Shown here: one piece after another, positions 61,486 through 64,000 of the stretch | How positions within the stretch are numbered: the first letter of the stretch is position 1 | Layout of the letters: each line of letters opens with the position of its first letter | From: an uncultured Bacilli bacterium | Lineage (GTDB): Bacteria; Bacillota_I; Bacilli_A; RF39; UBA660 | Length of the DNA stretch: 64,000 bases | Assembly (NCBI GenBank): GCA_934167695.1 | Contig: CAKPLP010000002.1 | Span: forward strand, 60,714-124,713 | Direction of reading: 5' to 3' | The notes under the pieces: model-generated | The model's database searches: none | The model's input: the letters and a program-made list of their open reading frames with translations, nothing else | What the model was told of the DNA's origin: nothing | Program-made: the position numbers and the translations under genes

Positions 61486-62148
61486 TTAACCAAGTTTATT
61501 TGTATATACAATTTTATCTACTTTTTTTGTTATTATTTTCTCACTTATTTTTTCTTTAGAAATAGTTTTATCTTTTTCATTCTTAGTTATTTTATAAGTT
61601 ATTTCTTTCTTGCCGTTTTTTCCTTTTCTATAAACTTTACCATTTTTAAATAAATTAAATTTATATTTAGTTTTATATTTGATTTTTTTAGTTATAGTCT
61701 TTGTTATTGAATATAAACAAGTACCATCACTTGTATTTGCATCTTTAGAATAATTATCTGCTTTTTCATCCATACATCCAAATACTTTAGCAATACAGCT
61801 TCCATCATTAGTGTTAGCATTACTATTATAATTAATCGCATTCTTATCAGTACAACCATATACCCTTAATATGCAACTACCGTCATCTCTATTAGCATTA
61901 CTATTGTAATTAATTGCATCCTTATTAGTACAGCCATATACATATGTTTTTGTATATGAATGATTACTAGAACCACTACTATAGGAACTACTACCAGATG
62001 CGCATCCACCATGATGTGAACAACAACCTCTATGACAATCAGCACACGAAGGACTCCTAGTACCATCATTGCACATTATGTTAGCAAAAACATCGGTATA
62101 ACTAAACAAAATTATAAAACAAAATAACAATAAAAACGTTCTTCTCAC
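61486..62148 (-). CDS. Secreted protein with GCxDxxAxNYN repeats and a G5-like domain
   Basis: 220 aa with a clear signal peptide (about residues 1-22, ending in FANI). A Cys/His-rich stretch (CNDGTRSPSCADC, CCSHHGGC) is followed by a Ser/Gly linker. Three tandem 23-residue repeats (VYGCTNKDAINYNSNANRDD; VYGCTDKNAINYNSNANTND; VFGCMDEKADNYSKDANTSD) resemble calcium-binding-type surface repeats. The C-terminal domain (about 150-220: KGKNGKKEITYKITKNEKD and VDKIVYTN) matches the G5 pattern, which binds cell-wall sugars. Probably a cell-surface protein. Confidence 0.75.
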   Translation of the reverse strand: MRRTFLLLFCFIILFSYTDVFANIMCNDGTRSPSCADCHRGCCSHHGGCASGSSSYSSGSSNHSYTKTYVYGCTNKDAINYNSNANRDDGSCILRVYGCTDKNAINYNSNANTNDGSCIAKVFGCMDEKADNYSKDANTSDGTCLYSITKTITKKIKYKTKYKFNLFKNGKVYRKGKNGKKEITYKITKNEKDKTISKEKISEKIITKKVDKIVYTNKLG

Positions 62149-62241
62149 TTTCTCTCACCCAACTATATATTATAATACAAATTATAAATTGTACAAGAAA
62201 ACACCGTAAATTTACTATAAATATATTATTAGTAAATAATT

Positions 62242-62592
62242 ATGGATATTGATAAAATTGTTCAAATTAGAATAAAACAGCAAAAATATATTTGCAAAAA
62301 ACATTTAAATAATGATTTTTATGCATTTATCGAAGAAAAAGATAGTGATATAATTGCTATATGTTGTCTTCAAATTGTTGAATATATACCTCAACATAAT
62401 GATGAACACGGATATATATGTAACGTTTATACGAGCGATGAATTTAAAAATAAATATATTTAAACAAATTTACTAAGAAAAGTAATAAATTTCGCTAAAG
62501 AAAATAATTTGTGTGAGTTAAATTTATCAACTGATAGTGAATAAGTAATTTTAATATATAAGAAATTAGTATTTGATACTTTAACAAAGTAA
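62242..62592 (+). pseudogene. Decayed GNAT acetyltransferase copy
   Basis: DIDKIVQIRIKQQK, HLNNDFYAFIEEKDSDIIAI and YICNVYTSDEFKNK match the GNAT at 57360 almost residue for residue. The copy lacks about 20 residues after KQQK and has in-frame TAA at 62461 and at 62542, with the tail (TNLLRKVINFAKENNLCELN) still readable beyond the first stop. It has no ribosome-binding site. Confidence 0.9.
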
Positions 62593-62608
62593 ATTTGCTG
62601 ATTTAGGT

Positions 62609-62752
62609 ATGCCATTAAGAATTACTAATAGAAAATGCAACGAGATAATTAAACAAGAAATCCAAAATTGGATTAATAACCTAGAAAGTGAAAATTACTA
62701 TAATAATTTATATTTAGAAGATATAGTTTCAATGATGAACTATACAAAATAA
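62609..62752 (+). pseudogene. Short ORF, probable gene fragment
   Basis: 47 codons (MPLRITNRKC through SMMNYTK) with no ribosome-binding site. It follows the decayed GNAT and ends at a good terminator, which suggests the 3' end of a lost gene. The product is helical and charged; family not recognised. Confidence 0.4.
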
Positions 62753-62776
62753 GCATTTAATTATAATGCTTTTTTT
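62751..62776 (+). terminator. Terminator after the gene fragment
   Basis: AAGCATT pairs with AATGCTT around TAATTAT, followed by more T. Confidence 0.75.
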
Positions 62777-62807
62777 ATACACTCATTTAAGAAAATCATA
62801 ATCTGAT

Positions 62808-63284
62808 ATGATTGGATATGGATCTCACCCAGTTCCAGAGGAATTTTGGTCTTATGATACTTCAATGGAAATAGCACTAATTGATTCATTTAATACTAAA
62901 AGTAAATTTGATTATGATGATATTATGATAAAGTTTAATAATTTGGTTAAAGATGTTTCATCATTAACACATAGACATGAAGTAAGTATTTTAGGTTGTT
63001 ATATTTATATTAATTATGTTTTGTTTCTATTAAATGGTAAAGATAAATTTTCAGCATATAATATGGTTAAATTAATAGACTATTCTATGTTTAGCAATGA
63101 ATCATTAGATTTATACTCTAGAATTTTAAAAGATGATATTAATAAATTAAATATAAATGATATTAAATCATCTGGATATGTGATAGATACTCTTGAAGCA
63201 TCGTTGTGGTGGGTATTATTAAAATTCAAAAATTATAAAGCCCCCCCAATTCTTATTGACAAAACGGGGGGGTTGGAATTATAA
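62808..63284 (+). pseudogene. ADP-ribosylglycohydrolase remnant, truncated at both ends
   Basis: The frame of 158 aa has PEEFWSYDTSMEIALIDSF, which matches the WSDDTSM metal motif of ADP-ribosylglycohydrolases with one Asp changed to Tyr, and SSGYVIDTLEASLWWVLLKF, which matches their C-terminal helix. The usual N-terminal start and the final GxDTDTxG metal motif are missing. Similarity stops at KNYK, exactly where the C7 tract begins. There is no ribosome-binding site. It is probably inactive. Confidence 0.75.
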
Positions 63285-63285
63285 T
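63241..63285 (+). promoter_or_regulatory. Promoter with G7 tract in its spacer and C7 tract upstream (candidate phase-variable promoter)
   Basis: TTGACA at 63256-63261 and TATAAT at 63280-63285 are both perfect consensus boxes, separated by 18 bp. The spacer contains seven G at 63266-63272. Seven C at 63241-63247 lie just before the -35 box and can pair with the G tract. Loss of one G would give the optimal 17 bp and gain would weaken it. Slippage could therefore tune or switch the surface gene at 63316. Confidence 0.75.
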
Positions 63286-63301
63286 ATAAATATAGAATAA
63301 T

Positions 63302-63337
63302 AAGTATGTGATAAATTGAAAGTATGTGATAAATTGA
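63302..63337 (+). repeat. Tandem 18-bp duplication over the translation start
   Basis: AAGTATGTGATAAATTGA occurs twice in direct succession. Each copy carries a degenerate AAGTAGGTGAT-like ribosome-binding site and a TTG start in the same frame (63316 and 63334), so the gene has two nested starts six codons apart. Confidence 0.85.
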
Positions 63338-63924
63338 AAAGAGTAAAGAAATTAACAAAAGGAAACTTTACTAGTATAGTAATTATATTAGTAATAGGAA
63401 TTATCGTAGGAATGGTAATAGCAGGAGCAACTGTTTATGCTGCAACAACAATCACAGGAAGCACAGTAACTTATTCTAATTCATCCTCTGGTCTATCATC
63501 AACAACAGTACAAGAAGCCATAGATGAAATATATGAAAAATCAAAAACACATTGCCCAGATGGATATGAGTGTACTAAATTATATTATGCATTTGGAAGA
63601 CCAACAACAAGTAGTACAACAGACTATACAACATTGGGATATAATTATTTTGTTAGATTGAAAGGAACTGGAGAATTAGGTGCATGTACAATAAGAAATG
63701 AAAAATCATTTTGTATAAATAGTAATAATTTTGATAATTCAAAAGCAAAGTTAATAGAAGAATTTGGAAAAGATGCCTGCAATGTGGATTCGTCCGGTGT
63801 GAGCTGTAGTGATTCTGATTCCGGCTGCTTTGCCTACTCGACTGGTAATGTGGGCTGCCACGGTGCCTACGCTCACTCGTACTGCTATGTGGATTCGGAT
63901 GGCTCTGCCGATTGCTACGATTAG
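63316..63924 (+). CDS. Surface protein of the AATTITGS family with GC-rich variable-looking C-terminus
   Basis: 202 aa from TTG 63316, or 196 from TTG 63334. A basic N-terminus and one membrane or signal helix (about residues 18-42) end in VYAATTITGS. The next part (VTYSNSSSGLSSTTVQEAID) is shared with 37424-38353. A middle domain with Cys follows (about 75-150). The last 50 residues (from about 153) are Cys/Asp/Ser/Gly/Tyr-rich, with VDSSGVSC and VDSDGSADC as an internal repeat. Their DNA is far more GC-rich than anything nearby. The promoter carries a G7 tract. It is probably a variable surface antigen. Confidence 0.75.
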   Translation: MKVCDKLKRVKKLTKGNFTSIVIILVIGIIVGMVIAGATVYAATTITGSTVTYSNSSSGLSSTTVQEAIDEIYEKSKTHCPDGYECTKLYYAFGRPTTSSTTDYTTLGYNYFVRLKGTGELGACTIRNEKSFCINSNNFDNSKAKLIEEFGKDACNVDSSGVSCSDSDSGCFAYSTGNVGCHGAYAHSYCYVDSDGSADCYD

Positions 63925-64000
63925 TGGCTTGCCCCCGAGCATCTAATGTTCTTTTGTCTATCTTTGCGTAGCAAAGATGTTGAGGAGCAACAAGCGACGA
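63772..64000 (+). other. GC-rich, adenine-poor block running off the window
   Basis: The last 50 codons of the gene have no A at any third position, and about 15% A overall, in a genome where A dominates third positions. The high GC continues past the stop (GGCTTGCCCCCGAGC). An 8-bp inverted repeat, ATCTTTGC / GCAAAGAT with a GTA loop (63960-63978), lies 36 bases past the stop. No gene starts in the final 76 bases. Confidence 0.7.
63960..63978 (+). repeat. Perfect 8-bp inverted repeat downstream of the surface gene
   Basis: ATCTTTGC, loop GTA, GCAAAGAT. It is not followed by a T run, so it is a poor terminator. Position and size are similar to the hairpin that follows variable repeats in diversity-generating retroelements. 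Confidence 0.6.

Noticed and set aside
61866..62069. Minus-strand repeated-valine frame overlapping the secreted repeat protein
   Set aside because: It is a frame shadow of the tandem repeats in 61486-62148.
63241..63272. C7/G7 inverted repeat as an invertible DNA element
   Set aside because: Only 18 bases lie between the tracts, far too few for a site-specific inversion, and no recombinase gene is nearby. Slippage fits better.
63241..63284. C7/G7 hairpin as an intrinsic terminator
   Set aside because: No T run follows the G tract; instead a perfect -10 box does.
63751..63942. Minus-strand open frame over the GC-rich block
   Set aside because: GC-rich sequence lacks stops by chance; no start signal, and the plus-strand gene explains it.

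Overview
The window comes from an AT-rich (roughly 28% GC by eye), Gram-positive-type bacterium that forms endospores. Most likely it is an uncultured gut lineage of Bacilli on the Erysipelotrichia/Mollicutes-like side; I cannot name a genus. The spore genes are clear: a SirA homologue, spoIIGA-sigE, gpr, spoIIP, a yqxA-like gene and sspI. Several gene orders match Bacillus subtilis: tkt-sirA-yneF, rpsT/gpr-spoIIP-yqxA and rimM-trmD-rplS. TGA is a stop and AGG reads as arginine at conserved sites, so the standard bacterial code applies. Many starts are preceded by AGGTGAT, a Shine-Dalgarno shifted toward the 3' end of 16S rRNA, often with a spurious in-frame GTG inside it. I moved starts accordingly.

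Layout. 1-10.9 kb: the 3' part of clpB, a zinc-ribbon membrane protein, transketolase with sirA and yneF, prolyl-tRNA synthetase, an alpha/beta hydrolase, DnaB-type replication initiation protein, an HD-domain protein and a second zinc-ribbon membrane protein. 10.9-21.5 kb: tRNA-Arg(CCT), a MATE transporter fused to a cytidylate-kinase-like domain behind a possible attenuator, M18 aminopeptidase, a metallo-beta-lactamase-fold hydrolase, spoIIGA-sigE, pyruvate phosphate dikinase, a divergent PfkB protein and a lone Smr domain. 21.5-32.3 kb is accessory: two large membrane-anchored proteins, tRNA-Arg(TCT), a protein of eight HTH-like repeats with a sigma-like C-terminus, two small partners, and a bacteriocin-type locus (C39 ABC exporter, accessory protein, two double-glycine peptides). 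32.3-50.5 kb is mostly housekeeping: rpsU, a hybrid histidine kinase, yqeY, uvrC, a prepilin, mutL-miaA, rpsT, gpr-spoIIP, sspI, trmH, rimM-trmD-rplS and lepB. One surface gene near 37.4 kb sits behind a G9 tract. 50.5-61 kb: an acyl-CoA-synthetase-like protein, a second hybrid kinase, small accessory genes, two GNAT acetyltransferases, a uracil-DNA-glycosylase-like protein and two cell-envelope glycosylation genes.

61-64 kb is the most unusual part. A run of decayed genes (a frameshifted ORF, a broken GNAT copy, an ADP-ribosylglycohydrolase remnant) leads to a surface-protein gene. Its promoter has perfect TTGACA and TATAAT boxes separated by an 18-bp spacer that contains a G7 tract, with a C7 tract just upstream. 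This is the architecture of a phase-variable promoter. The last 50 codons of that gene switch abruptly to GC-rich, adenine-poor DNA with no A at any third position, followed by an 8-bp-stem hairpin. This could be the variable region of a diversity-generating retroelement or an exchanged cassette; the decisive sequence lies beyond the window.

Across the window, Pro-Gly pairs are written almost only with CCG or CCC, so CCWGG is nearly absent while CCSGG is common. This suggests past or present selection against a CCWGG-type methylation or restriction site.
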